Part shown: positions 8,222 to 18,574 of the stretch, in pieces | Numbering within the stretch: position 1 is the first letter of the stretch | Layout: each line of letters starts with the position of its first letter | NCBI GenBank assembly: GCA_963779515.1 | Contig: CAVZYN010000013.1 | Location: 45,488-109,487, forward strand | Length of the DNA: 64,000 nt | Direction of reading: 5' to 3' | Source of the DNA: CAVZYN01 sp963779515 | GTDB lineage: Bacteria > Pseudomonadota > Alphaproteobacteria > Rhizobiales > Hyphomicrobiaceae | The notes under the pieces: model-generated | The model's input: the letters and a program-made list of their open reading frames with translations, nothing else | Told to the model about the DNA's origin: nothing | The model's database searches: none | Made by a program: the position numbers and the translations under genes

Positions 8222-9247
8222 ATGACCATTCCGGCAGGCCAACTCAGGGCCGCACTTCGTCCGCAATCGGCAGATTTCTCGCCTGAAACCGCACGCGCAC
8301 GCGCTGACCGTGTCGAGGTTATGCTCGCATCGACGTTGGTGGCCATCCGCAACGACGAACCCTGCGTTCTTGTTCGCGCCGTCGAAGCCGACAAAGCCGT
8401 CACCATGGGCTTGGCGGGCGGACCTTTTGATGCGGCGCAATATGACACCGTCGATAGCGCCGCGCGCGCGCTGATCACGGCGACGACGCGTCAGCCAGCG
8501 CCCCGCCTCGATCAGCTTTGCACCATCTCCGGCCATGGCAAGGCGAATGGCGCCGTTGCAGTGCCGACGTTGATCGTTGGCTTTCTCGGCCTGCTCGGCA
8601 ATCCGGAGGCCATCACCTCGTCCGCGCTGAACTGGCAGAGCTGGTACACGTTTCTGCCCTGGGAAGATCGCCGCCCGTCGGCGCAGCATCCAAATGCCTT
8701 CGAGACAGCCGTTCTCGAGCGCGCGGAAACCGTGGATTCCCAAGCACAAAGTCGCACGTCCACGACCGCGACTGTCAACCGCCGCCGCCAGGTTGAATGC
8801 CTGTTCGGCTTGAACGGCCATGTGTGGGACGAGACCAAGGCCGTCGAGCGCTTCGAGGTCCTGCGCGCCATCGGCCTGATCAGCGAGCATGCCGTCAGCC
8901 AGCAGCTAGCGGTCGTCGATCAAGCCGCGCAACCGCCGCTTCCGGCCGCAGGAACGGCGATGCTGCCCGGCCATCGCCACGTCCTTGCCGCCGCCATTGC
9001 CCGCTTGCGGTCGCGCATCAAGGACAACCCGATCGTTCCCGAACTGCTGACGGGCGAGTTCACGCTGTTTGAACTGCAGAAGGTGGTGGAAGCGATCTTG
9101 AAGCCGAACCTCCACAAGCAGAACTTCCGCCGTCAGGTCGAGAGCGCCAATCTGGTCGAATCCACCGGCCACCAAAAGCGCGACACGGGCGGCCGGCCGG
9201 CGGAGCTCTATCGCTACAGCAGCGACGCGCTGCTGCGCGCGCTCTGA
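8222..9247 (+). CDS. NrtR-like NAD-metabolism regulator
   Basis: From ATG 8222 the product is 341 residues. The C-terminal part has the NrtR-type winged helix: FTLFELQKVVEAIL, KQNFRRQVESANLVE and GRPAELYRY. The N-terminal half is Nudix-like but I see no intact catalytic Nudix box (GGPFDAAQYDTVDSAARALI sits where it would be), consistent with a ligand-binding role. NrtR proteins repress NAD biosynthesis genes and sense ADP-ribose. No NAD gene lies next to it, so the target is elsewhere or it is autoregulated from the 138-bp AT-rich upstream gap. Confidence 0.75.
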   Translation: MTIPAGQLRAALRPQSADFSPETARARADRVEVMLASTLVAIRNDEPCVLVRAVEADKAVTMGLAGGPFDAAQYDTVDSAARALITATTRQPAPRLDQLCTISGHGKANGAVAVPTLIVGFLGLLGNPEAITSSALNWQSWYTFLPWEDRRPSAQHPNAFETAVLERAETVDSQAQSRTSTTATVNRRRQVECLFGLNGHVWDETKAVERFEVLRAIGLISEHAVSQQLAVVDQAAQPPLPAAGTAMLPGHRHVLAAAIARLRSRIKDNPIVPELLTGEFTLFELQKVVEAILKPNLHKQNFRRQVESANLVESTGHQKRDTGGRPAELYRYSSDALLRAL

Positions 9248-9302
9248 TCGCGATCAAGCATTTCGATCGGACGATCTTGCATTCATGGAAGGGCCGGTCC
9301 AC

Positions 9303-9590
9303 ATGACGTGGAGCGGCCTTTTGGCTGCGATCTTCGAGGCAATCGATATGGACAGTTTCGGCACCTTCGTCGCAGTCTACGGCACCTTCGCCCTGGTCTC
9401 GGCAATCACCGCCGGCGTCATTGCCGCCTACAAACGTCGCGACTACTCCTATTGGGTCGCCGTTACCTTCCTGCTGCCGTTGATGCTGGTCGTGCTGCTC
9501 TCCACCCCCTCCAACACCGGGCCGCGCAAACGCCGCGAAACCCTGGATGAAGAAGAAGATCGTCAGTTGGCGGCAGCCGAGCGCGACTGA
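9303..9590 (+). CDS. Small two-segment membrane protein
   Basis: A protein of about 95 residues from ATG 9303, with hydrophobic stretches FVAVYGTFALVSAITAGVIA and WVAVTFLLPLMLVVLL joined by the basic loop YKRRDYSY. The C-terminal tail is charged (RKRRETLDEEEDRQ). The layout suggests a small inner-membrane protein with the tail in the cytoplasm. The start could also be at 9348. No family was recognised and neighbours do not point to a role. Confidence 0.55.
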   Translation: MTWSGLLAAIFEAIDMDSFGTFVAVYGTFALVSAITAGVIAAYKRRDYSYWVAVTFLLPLMLVVLLSTPSNTGPRKRRETLDEEEDRQLAAAERD

Positions 9591-9622
9591 TCTTTTCTTT
9601 CCGCACTTCCCCTTGTCACTTC

Positions 9623-9636
9623 CAATGTATACATTG
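9623..9636. promoter_or_regulatory. Palindromic operator, likely for the GntR regulator
   Basis: CAATGTATACATTG is a perfect 14-bp palindrome, 33 bases before the ATG of the dehydrogenase operon. Its GTATAC core is like many operators of FadR-subfamily GntR proteins. The third gene of this operon encodes a FadR-type GntR regulator. Sequence and position are seen; the assignment to that regulator is inference. Confidence 0.65.
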
Positions 9637-9668
9637 CGAAGGCCGCGTGTCGGCTGCTGTGGGGACCA

Positions 9669-10781
9669 ATGACGACAACCAACACACGCTTCCGCATTGC
9701 CTCGCTGCCAGGCGACGGCATCGGCAAGGAGATCATTCCGCCTGCCATCGCCATCATCGACAAACTCGCCCGCGCGATGGGCGGCTTCGCGTTCACCGTT
9801 GAAGAGCGCAAGGATTGCGGCGCTGAATATTTCAAGGAAAGCGGCAAGGACTGCTCCACCGAGGCGTTCGAAGCCGCCCGCGGCGCCGACGCCATTCTGC
9901 TTGGCGCCATGGGCTTGCCGAGCGTGCGCTACGACAATGGCACCGAGATCGCGCCGCACCTGCGCATGCGCGAGGAGTTCGGCCTCTACGCCGGCGTCCG
10001 CCCCGTCAAGGCGTTCCTCGGCACGCCGCGCCGCCTGCTCGATGAGCGCGCCGAAAAAATAGACATGATCATTCTGCGCGAATCGACCGAGGGCCTCTTC
10101 TTCACCCAAGGCCGCGGCGAAGTCATCGGCGACTTCGAAGCCCGCGAGACGCTGCGCATCACCCGCCCGACCACCGAAAAACTCTGCGACACCGCCTTCC
10201 GCCTCGCGCGCCGCCGCAAATCCAAAGGCCGTCCCGGCAAAGTCACCTGCGTCGACAAAGCCAACGTCTTTCGCGCCTTCGCCTTCTTCCGGAAAATCTT
10301 CGACGAGCGCGCCAAAAACTTCCCCGACATCGCCGCCGGTCACAACTACGTCGACGCCATGGCGCTCGATCTCGTCCGCCGCCCGTGGGACTTCGACGTC
10401 CTCGTGATGGAAAACATGTTCGGCGACATTCTCTCCGATCTCGGCGGCGGCCTCGTCGGCGGCATGGGCATGGCGCCCTGCGCCGAACTCGGCGAAAAGC
10501 ATGCGCTGTTCCAGCCCGCCCACGGCTCCGCGCCCGACATCGCCGGCCATGACATGGCCAACCCCACCGCGACGCTGCTCTCCACCGCGATGATGCTCGA
10601 CTGGCTCGGCGATCGTCACGGCATCGAGAAACTGGGCGAAGCCGCGATCATCCTGGAGCGCGCGGTCGAAACCGGCTTTGCAACGCAACGCCTGCGCCCT
10701 ATGGAGTTCGGCGGCGATCAAGGTCTCGCGGCCGCCATGGCATCCGTGAACGACCTGATCGACCAAGAACTGAAACGCTGA
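9669..10781 (+). CDS. Isocitrate/isopropylmalate/tartrate-type dehydrogenase
   Basis: The 370-residue protein belongs to the beta-decarboxylating dehydrogenase family: SLPGDGIGKEIIPPAI at the N terminus, LRESTEGLFF, DALVxE-like VMENMFGDILSDLGGG and HGSAPDIAGHDMANPTA. Members oxidise a 2-hydroxy acid and decarboxylate the product using NAD(P) and a divalent metal. The setting with a Gfo/Idh oxidoreductase and a GntR regulator, away from leucine or TCA genes, favours a tartrate dehydrogenase-like or similar catabolic role over LeuB. Substrate not determined. Confidence 0.8.
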   Translation: MTTTNTRFRIASLPGDGIGKEIIPPAIAIIDKLARAMGGFAFTVEERKDCGAEYFKESGKDCSTEAFEAARGADAILLGAMGLPSVRYDNGTEIAPHLRMREEFGLYAGVRPVKAFLGTPRRLLDERAEKIDMIILRESTEGLFFTQGRGEVIGDFEARETLRITRPTTEKLCDTAFRLARRRKSKGRPGKVTCVDKANVFRAFAFFRKIFDERAKNFPDIAAGHNYVDAMALDLVRRPWDFDVLVMENMFGDILSDLGGGLVGGMGMAPCAELGEKHALFQPAHGSAPDIAGHDMANPTATLLSTAMMLDWLGDRHGIEKLGEAAIILERAVETGFATQRLRPMEFGGDQGLAAAMASVNDLIDQELKR

Positions 10782-10797
10782 ACCCGGAACACCCCTG

Positions 10798-11826
10798 ATG
10801 TCAGCAGACCTGACCGTAGCCGTCGTCGGCGCCGGCTATTTCGCCCGCTATCACCATGACGCATGGAACCGGCTCGGAGAGGCAAGACTGGTGGCCATCT
10901 GCGATCAGGACCTGTCAAAAGCCAATGACGCCGCATCGTTGGTCGGCAATCCGCGCGTGTTCGACGATGTCGCCACCATGCTGGAGACAGTGAAGCCTGA
11001 CATTGTCGACATCGCGACGCCGCCGACGACGCACGCGGCCTTCATCCGCGAATTGCTGACACGAAAGATCACGACCGTCTGCCAGAAACCGTTCTGCCTC
11101 TCGATCGACGAAGCCAAATCTGTGGTCGCGCTCGCCAAGGCGAACAACACCCGCCTGATCGTGCACGAGAACTTCCGCTTCCAGCCTTGGTTCCGGTCCG
11201 CACGCGACCGCATCGACAGCGGCGACCTCGGCGACCTCTACAGCATCAGCTTCCGGCTGCGCCCCGGCGATGGCCAAGGCCCCGACGCCTACCTCAATCG
11301 CCAGCCGTATTTCCAGAAGATGCCGCGCTTCTTGATCCGCGAAACCGGCATCCACTTCATCGATACGTTCCGCTACCTGATGGGCGAGGTCACCGGCGTC
11401 TTTGCGCGCTTGAACCGGCTCAATCCCGTCATGGCCGGGGAAGACGCGGGCATCGTCCACTTCGATTTCACATCGGGCGCGCGCGGCCTCTTCGACGCCA
11501 ATCGCCTCTCGAGCCACGCTGCCGCCAATCGCCGCCTGACGATGGGCGAAATGCTGATCGAGGGCTCGAAGGCCGTGCTCACCATCGACGGCTTCGGCCG
11601 TCTGTCCATCCGCGCCCACGCCGACAACGCCGCCAAACCCATTTCCGGCGAGTGGCAAGCCCGCGGCTTTGGCGGCGACAGCGTCTTGCGCTTGCAGGAG
11701 CACGTCATCAACCATCTGCGCGCCGGCACGCCCCTCGAAACCGGCGCCGACGGTTACATTCGCAATCTCGAAATTGAAAACGCCATCTATAAGTCCAACG
11801 AGACGGCGACTTATATTGCGATATAG
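10798..11826 (+). CDS. Gfo/Idh/MocA-family oxidoreductase
   Basis: A 342-residue protein with a Rossmann start VAVVGAGYFARYHHDAW, the family motif CQKPFCLSIDEAK (usually EKP; here QKP) and a substrate-domain segment RETGIHFIDTFRYL with the catalytic His. Members oxidise or reduce sugars and related polyols with NAD(P). The Q in place of E in the EKP motif is a small departure. It lies 16 bases after the dehydrogenase and 27 before the GntR gene, so the three probably form one operon. Confidence 0.85.
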   Translation: MSADLTVAVVGAGYFARYHHDAWNRLGEARLVAICDQDLSKANDAASLVGNPRVFDDVATMLETVKPDIVDIATPPTTHAAFIRELLTRKITTVCQKPFCLSIDEAKSVVALAKANNTRLIVHENFRFQPWFRSARDRIDSGDLGDLYSISFRLRPGDGQGPDAYLNRQPYFQKMPRFLIRETGIHFIDTFRYLMGEVTGVFARLNRLNPVMAGEDAGIVHFDFTSGARGLFDANRLSSHAAANRRLTMGEMLIEGSKAVLTIDGFGRLSIRAHADNAAKPISGEWQARGFGGDSVLRLQEHVINHLRAGTPLETGADGYIRNLEIENAIYKSNETATYIAI

Positions 11827-11853
11827 TGCCATGTTCCCGCGTGAGGACTGCTG

Positions 11854-12582
11854 ATGCCCACGGCAAAACGTCAAGCAACCGAGGTTCGAGATCCAGCCTC
11901 AGGCCCCGCCGGGATCGTCGCCGATCGCGGCTCCAACACCCAGCGTGCCTACACCGAAATCCGCCGCCGCATTCTCGACAACACGATGCCCGCCGGCAGC
12001 CAATACCTCGAGCAGGAGTTGGCCGCCCTGCTGGGCATGAGCCGCACGCCCGTGCGCGAAGCCCTCATTCGCCTCGCTGAAGAGCGCCTCGTCGAAGTCC
12101 GCCCGCGTCATGGCGTCCGCGTGCTGCCGCTGTCGCCCGCCGACATGCGCGACATCTACGAACTGTTGACCGAACTCGAATCGCTCGCTGCCCGCCGCGT
12201 CGCCGAGAAAGGCGCGAGCCCCCATCAGATCCGCGCGCTCGAGCAAACCATCACCAACATGGACCAAGCCCTTGCTCACAACGACCTGATCGGCTGGGCC
12301 GCGGCCGACGAACGCTTTCACAGCCTCCTCGTCGCCTACAGCGGCAATTCGCGGCTTGTCGCAACGGTGTCCACCTTCATGGATCAGGTTCATCGCGCCC
12401 GCATGCAGACGCTCGCACATCGCCCGCGCCCCATCGACTCGACCCGCGACCACGCCGATCTCATCAGGGCCATCAAAGCCCGCGATCCCGCCACCGCCGC
12501 TAAAATCCACCGCGCCCACCGCGAACGCGCCGGCACCATGCTCGTCGCCCTCCTCGAACGCCTCGGCCTGTCCGCGGTGTGA
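11854..12582 (+). CDS. GntR-family regulator, FadR/FCD subfamily
   Basis: The 242-residue protein has an N-terminal winged helix (AYTEIRRRILDNTMPAGSQY then LAALLGMSRTPVREALIRL) and an all-helical C-terminal FCD effector domain with conserved D/H positions (DERFHSLL, RDHADLIRAIKARD). FCD regulators bind small organic acids and usually repress neighbouring catabolic genes. The CAATGTATACATTG palindrome upstream of the operon is its likely site. GAGGAC before the ATG may be the ribosome binding site. Confidence 0.9.
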   Translation: MPTAKRQATEVRDPASGPAGIVADRGSNTQRAYTEIRRRILDNTMPAGSQYLEQELAALLGMSRTPVREALIRLAEERLVEVRPRHGVRVLPLSPADMRDIYELLTELESLAARRVAEKGASPHQIRALEQTITNMDQALAHNDLIGWAAADERFHSLLVAYSGNSRLVATVSTFMDQVHRARMQTLAHRPRPIDSTRDHADLIRAIKARDPATAAKIHRAHRERAGTMLVALLERLGLSAV

Positions 12583-12591
12583 TCTTCCCGG

Positions 12592-13036
12592 TTCTTCCTT
12601 CTCCCTGAGGGAGAAGGTGCCCCGAAGGGGCGGATGAGGGGGACGTCATCGGCACATCTGCGTGTGGAACCACCCCTCATCCGGCCTTCGGCCACCTTCT
12701 CCCGATGGGAGAAGGATGAAAACAACGGGCGCTGGTGCTCGACTTCTTCCTTCTCCCTGAGGGAGAAGGTGCCCCGAAGGGGCGGATGAGGGGGACGTCA
12801 TCGGCACATCTGCGCGTGGAACCACCCCTCATCCGGCCTTCGGCCACCTTCTCCCGATGGGAGAAGGATGAAAACAACGGGCGCTGGTGCTCGACTTCTT
12901 CCTTCTCCCTGAGGGAGAAGGTGCCCCGAAGGGGCGGATGAGGGGGACGTCATCGGCACATCTGCGTGTGGAACCACCCCTCATCCGGCCTTCGGCCACC
13001 TTCTCCCGATGGGAGAAGGATGAAAACAACGGGCTT
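12592..13036. repeat. Tandem array of a 152-bp palindromic unit, three copies
   Basis: Copies begin at about 12592, 12744 and 12896; the last is slightly short and diverges after AACAACGGGC. The first two copies differ by very few bases (for example CTGCGTG against CTGCGCG). Each unit holds two hairpins: CTCCCTGAGGGAG, and CCTTCTCCCGATGGGAGAAGG split by its loop. There is no coding evidence. The array lies immediately upstream of murE, where the rest of the division cluster would be expected. Confidence 0.9.
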
Positions 13037-13134
13037 TCGTGTGCGCGAAGAGACGGCCTTTGGGCACGGCAATTGCGGTTTGGTAGTATCATCGATAGTT
13101 GAGTCGCCTCGCCGCGGCCTTTGGATCGGGTCTC

Positions 13135-14577
13135 ATGAAACTCGCCGACCTCATTGACGCAAACGTTGCAGCGCCCGCCGCCGCGACGGCACGCGACGTC
13201 ACCGGCCTCACCGCCGATAGCCGCAAGGTTGCGCCCGGCATGATCTTCGCAGCACTCGCCGGCGCCAAAACCGACGGCGCCAAATTTATCGCCGACGCTG
13301 TGGTCAAAGGCGCCGTCGCGATCCTGGCCCCACCCGGCACCACCGCCCCCGCCAACACGCCTGTCCTTGAAGCCCGCGAACCGCGCCAGGCGCTGGCCCG
13401 CATGGCCGCCCGCTTCTACGGCCGCCAGCCCGACACCATCGTCGCCATCACCGGCACCAACGGCAAAACCTCCGTCGCCGACTTCACCCGCCAGCTTTAC
13501 GCGGCCCTGGGCCGCCAAGCCGCATCGGTCGGTACAATCGGCGTCGTCAAGCCCGATGGCGCCGTCTACGGCTCACTGACGACGCCAGATCCCATCACCC
13601 TGCACGCAACCCTTGCCGATCTCGCCAACGACGGCGTCACGCACCTCGCCTTCGAAGCCTCCTCGCACGGCCTCGATCAATTCCGCCTCGACGGCGTCAA
13701 ACTCGCCGCCGCCGCTTTTACAAACCTCGGCCGCGATCACCTCGACTATCATCCGACCATCGAAGACTACCTCGCCGCCAAGATGCGGCTCTTCAAGGAA
13801 CTCCTCGCCCCCGGCCAACCCGCCATCGTCAACACCGACGGCCCGCGCGCGGCCGACGTCATCGCCGTCGCCAAGGCCCGCGGCCTCGCCCTCATGACCA
13901 CCGGCATGCACGGCGATACGCTGAAGCTCATCGAGGCCAAGCCCGACGGCTTCGCCCAGCGCCTCATCATCGCGCACGCCGGCCAGACTTACCGCGTCCG
14001 TCTCGGCCTGATGGGCGACTATCAAGCCTCCAACGCGCTCGTTGCTGCCGCTCTCGCCATCGCCACCGGTGAAAACCCGAGCGTTGCCATCCGCGCCATC
14101 GAAACCCTCGAAGGCGTCAAAGGCCGCCTCGACATCGTCGGCGAACACCGTGGCGGCATCGCCGTCGTCGACTACGCCCACAAGCCCGAAGCGCTCGCCG
14201 CCGCCCTCGACGCGCTCCGGCCTTTCGCGACTGGACGCCTGATCTGCGTCTTCGGCTGCGGCGGCGACCGCGATCGCGGCAAGCGGCCCATCATGGGCCA
14301 GATCGCCATCGACAAGGCGGATGTCGTGATCGTCACCGACGACAACCCGCGCACCGAAGCACCAGCCGCCATCCGCGCCGAAGTTCTGGCTGGCGCCATC
14401 GGCGCGACAGAAATCGGCGACCGCCGCGAGGCTATCCGCGCCGGCGTCGCCCTGCTCGGCAAAGGCGACGTCCTTCTTGTCGCCGGCAAGGGTCACGAAA
14501 ACGGCCAGATCATCGGCACAACCACGCTGCCCTTCTCGGACCACGACGAGGTCCGCGCCGCATTCGACGGAGATTAG
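13135..14577 (+). CDS. murE: UDP-MurNAc-tripeptide synthetase (meso-DAP adding)
   Basis: The 480-residue ligase adds meso-diaminopimelate to UDP-MurNAc-L-Ala-D-Glu in the cytoplasm. Visible: the ATP loop ITGTNGKTSVAD at 106-117, GxTDDSR-like GLTADSRKVAPG near the N terminus, and DNPR around residue 403, the signature for meso-DAP rather than lysine. The start at ATG 13135 (MKLADLIDAN) fits the family; a longer frame begins upstream. It is the first gene of the mur run, directly after a repeat array, with no ftsI before it. Confidence 0.93.
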   Translation: MKLADLIDANVAAPAAATARDVTGLTADSRKVAPGMIFAALAGAKTDGAKFIADAVVKGAVAILAPPGTTAPANTPVLEAREPRQALARMAARFYGRQPDTIVAITGTNGKTSVADFTRQLYAALGRQAASVGTIGVVKPDGAVYGSLTTPDPITLHATLADLANDGVTHLAFEASSHGLDQFRLDGVKLAAAAFTNLGRDHLDYHPTIEDYLAAKMRLFKELLAPGQPAIVNTDGPRAADVIAVAKARGLALMTTGMHGDTLKLIEAKPDGFAQRLIIAHAGQTYRVRLGLMGDYQASNALVAAALAIATGENPSVAIRAIETLEGVKGRLDIVGEHRGGIAVVDYAHKPEALAAALDALRPFATGRLICVFGCGGDRDRGKRPIMGQIAIDKADVVIVTDDNPRTEAPAAIRAEVLAGAIGATEIGDRREAIRAGVALLGKGDVLLVAGKGHENGQIIGTTTLPFSDHDEVRAAFDGD

Positions 14578-14581
14578 CGTT

Positions 14582-15995
14582 GTGACCTCTCTGACCGCGC
14601 TTTGGACCTGGGACGCGCTCGTCGCCGCTTGCGCCGCCGTCACCGACGGCAGTCCTGCATCGGAAATTACCGGCTTCTCCATCGACACCCGCGCCCTTCA
14701 ACCCGGCGAAATCTTCGTCGCCCTGAAGGACGTGCGCGACGGCCACGACTTCGTGACACAAGCCTTCGCCAATGGCGCAGCCGCCGCCCTCGTCTCCACC
14801 AGCTACGCGCGCAAATCCGGCGATGGCCCACTGCTCCGCGTCGCCGATCCCCTGCGCGCGCTCGAAGACATCGGCCGCGCCGCCCGCGCGCGCCTCTCCC
14901 CATCGGCAAAGGTCATCGCGCTGACCGGCAGCGCCGGCAAAACCGGCACCAAGGAAATGCTGCGCGCCTGCCTCTCGCCTTATGGCGCAACCCACGCTCC
15001 CGAAAAATCCTACAACAACCACTGGGGCGTGCCGCTGACGCTCGCCCGCATGCCCGCTGACACCCAATTCGGCGTCTTCGAAATCGGCATGAACCACGCC
15101 AACGAGATCACGCCACTTTCGACAAATGGTCTCGCCCCACATCGCCATCATCACCAACGTGCTCCCCGTCCACATCGGCAACTTTTCCGACGGCGAAATC
15201 GGCGTCGCCAACGCCAAGGCGGAGATTTTCGATGGCAGCAGCCCCGGCGCCCACGCGATCCTGCCGCACGACAGTCCGCACTACGAGCGCTTGGCCGCCG
15301 CCGCCAAGGCCGCCCGCCTCGCCATCACCAGCTTCGGCACCGATTCAGCCGCCAAAATGCGCGCTGCCACCCTCGACACCTTCGAAGATCGCAGCGACAT
15401 CACCCTGACCTCGGGCGTGCGCTACACGCTTGGCGCGCCCGGCCGCCACCTCGCCGCCAATTCACTCGCGGTCGCGGCCACGCTCGACATCCTCGGCCTC
15501 CCGCTCGATCGCGCCCTCGCGCCGCTGGCAAAAACCGTAGCCCCAGCGGGTCGCGGCGCCCGCACCCTGCTGCAAGCGCCCGGCGGCGCGATCCTGCTGA
15601 TCGACGAAAGCTACAATGCCAACCCCGCGTCCATGCGCGCAGCCCTCGCCGCCATGGCCACCACGCCACGATCGCGCTTTGCCCGCCGCATCGCCGTCAT
15701 GGGTGACATGCGCGAACTCGGTCCCGCGGCCGATGATCTGCATCGCGCGCTCGCCGATGCCGTCGCCGCCGCGGACGCAGACCTCGTCTTGGCCTGCGGT
15801 CCGCACATGCAACGACTTTATGAAACACTTCCTGCGCAAAAGCGGGGCGCCTGGGCTGAAAAGTCTGGCGATCTCGTGCCCGCACTCCTGCAAACCGTGC
15901 AATCCGGCGATGTCGTGATGATCAAAGGCTCGCTCGGCACCCGCATGGCGCCGCTGGTCGAAGCCCTCAAAGCGCGCTATCAAGCGGTCGGCTAA
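14582..15995 (+). CDS. murF: UDP-MurNAc-tripeptide:D-Ala-D-Ala ligase, frameshifted as read
   Basis: MurF joins D-Ala-D-Ala to the UDP-MurNAc-tripeptide. The first frame from GTG 14582 has IDTRALQPGEIFVAL, LTGSAGKTGTKEMLR and YNNHWGVPLTLARMP. It breaks in the AAA at 15124-15126, after EITPLS. The second frame continues MVSPHIAIITNVLPVHIGNF and carries LIDESYNANPASMRAALAAM and GDMRELG. Removing one A restores the whole protein. Length is 3n+1. Since murF is essential, a sequencing insertion is more likely than real inactivation. It starts five bases after murE. Confidence 0.9.
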
Positions 15996-16042
15996 TCACA
16001 CAATGACTGTCCGGGCAGCACGCCTGAGGGAAGACGAGGGGC

Positions 16043-17128
<1,086 letters not shown>

Positions 17129-17140
17129 CGGCCACCGCCG

Positions 17141-17184
17141 CCTGCGCTATCTTGGCGCCCATATCCTGCGCTATCCTGGCGCCA
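17141..17184 (+). repeat. 24-bp tandem duplication in the murD leader
   Basis: CCTGCGCTATCTTGGCGCCC at 17141-17160 is repeated as CCTGCGCTATCCTGGCGCCA at 17165-17184, running into the murD ATG. It looks like a local duplication of the leader just upstream of the start codon. Confidence 0.7.
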
Positions 17185-18574
17185 TGATTCGCATCACCAC
17201 ATTCGCCGGCAAAACCGTCGCCGTCTTCGGCCTCGCCCGCAGTGGCATCGCCTCCGCCGAGGCCCTACGCGCGGGCGGCGCCCACGTCGCCTGCTGGGAC
17301 GATGGCGACGCCGGCCGCGCCGTCAGCCCAGAAAGCCGGCCTCGCCGCTGGTCGACCTCAAGACCGCCGACTGGTCCACCTTCGCGGCCCTCGTGCTCTC
17401 GCCGGGCGTGCCCCTGACCCACCCAGAGCCGCACTGGACGGTCCAAAAAGCCCGGGCCGCCGGCGTCGAGATCATCGGTGACATCGAACTCCTGTTCCGC
17501 GAGCGCGCCGCGCATTGCCCCGCGGCACCCGTCATCGCCATCACCGGCACCAATGGCAAATCGACCACCACGGCGCTGATCGCCCACATCCTGAAATCAT
17601 CCGGTCGCGACACCCAGATGGGCGGCAACATCGGCCGCGGCGTCCTCGATCTCGACCCGCTCAGCCGCGACCGCACCTACGTCATCGAAATGAGCTCGTT
17701 CCAGATCGATCTGACGCCGACGCTCACACCGACCGTCGGCGTGCTCCTGAACATGTCGCCCGATCACCTCGATCGCCACGGCACGATGGAGAACTACGCC
17801 GCCGTCAAGGAACGCATGGTCTTCCGCGCGGATCACGCCGTGATCGGCGACGACGACGCCTGGTGCCGCGAGGTCATCGCCAATGCCCGCGCCCTTGATC
17901 GCCCCGTCACGACGATTTCCGCCATGACCGACGAAGACGTCACCTTCCGCGGCGGCCACCTCTACGCCCGCGGCAGCGCATCGTCCGTCGCCGAACTCAC
18001 CGGCGTCGGCACGCTACGCGGCGACCACAACGGCCAGAACGCCGCCGCCGCCTTCGCAACCCTTGCGTTGCTGGGCCTCTCGCACGCCGGCATCGCCCGC
18101 CACATGCGCACGTATCCGGGCTTGCCCCACCGCATGGAAGAGGTCGGCCGCCTCGGCAAGGTCCTCTTCATCAACGACAGCAAGGCAACCAACGCCAACT
18201 CCACCGAAAAGGCGCTGGCGAGCTTCGACCGCGATATCTATTGGATCCTTGGCGGCAAGGCCAAGGACGGCGGCATCGCGGCACTCAGCCCCTACTTCCC
18301 GCGCATCGCCAAAGCTTATTTGATCGGCGAATCCACCGAGACTTTTGCCGCGACGCTTGCCGGCAAGATCCATTTCGAAACCTCCTGGACCCTCGAGCGC
18401 GCCGTCGCCGACGCGACCAACGACGCCCAGCGCGCGCGCGGCACGGAACCGATCGTGCTGCTCTCGCCCGCCTGCGCCTCCTACGACCAATTCAAAAGCT
18501 TTGAACACCGCGGCGACGCGTTCCGCGCCCTCGTCGCGACCATTCTCGCCAGCAATGACGCCGGCGCCGCATGA
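17184..18574 (+). CDS. murD: UDP-MurNAc-L-Ala:D-Glu ligase, two frameshifts as read
   Basis: MurD adds D-glutamate to UDP-MurNAc-L-alanine. The first frame reads MIRITTFAGKTVAVFGLARS and on through VACWDDGDAGRAV. Then a short middle frame (QKAGLA) and a third frame (LVDLKTADWSTFAALVLSPG) continue the protein through ITGTNGKSTTTALI and NDSKATNANSTEKAL to the end. Shifts lie near 17324-17330 and 17344-17350, each one extra base. Length is 3n+2. The gene is essential, so sequence error is likely. The stop overlaps ftsW by ATGA. Confidence 0.9.

Noticed and set aside
9060..10766. A 568-codon minus-strand frame opposite the dehydrogenase gene
   Set aside because: It is the reverse-frame image of a GC-rich gene; sequence is low in hydrophobic residues and has no family motif.
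12592..13036. A CRISPR array
   Set aside because: The 152-bp units are contiguous, without unique spacers, and contain several palindromes. No cas gene lies in the window.
13039..13134. A division-gene remnant between the 152-bp array and murE
   Set aside because: I looked for the C terminus of FtsI before murE. The frames there are short and contain no penicillin-binding protein motif.
13573..14688. A 371-codon minus-strand frame opposite murE
   Set aside because: Compositionally Asp/Gly/Ala-rich and mirrors the codon use of murE. No motif or ribosome binding site supports it; murE is certain.
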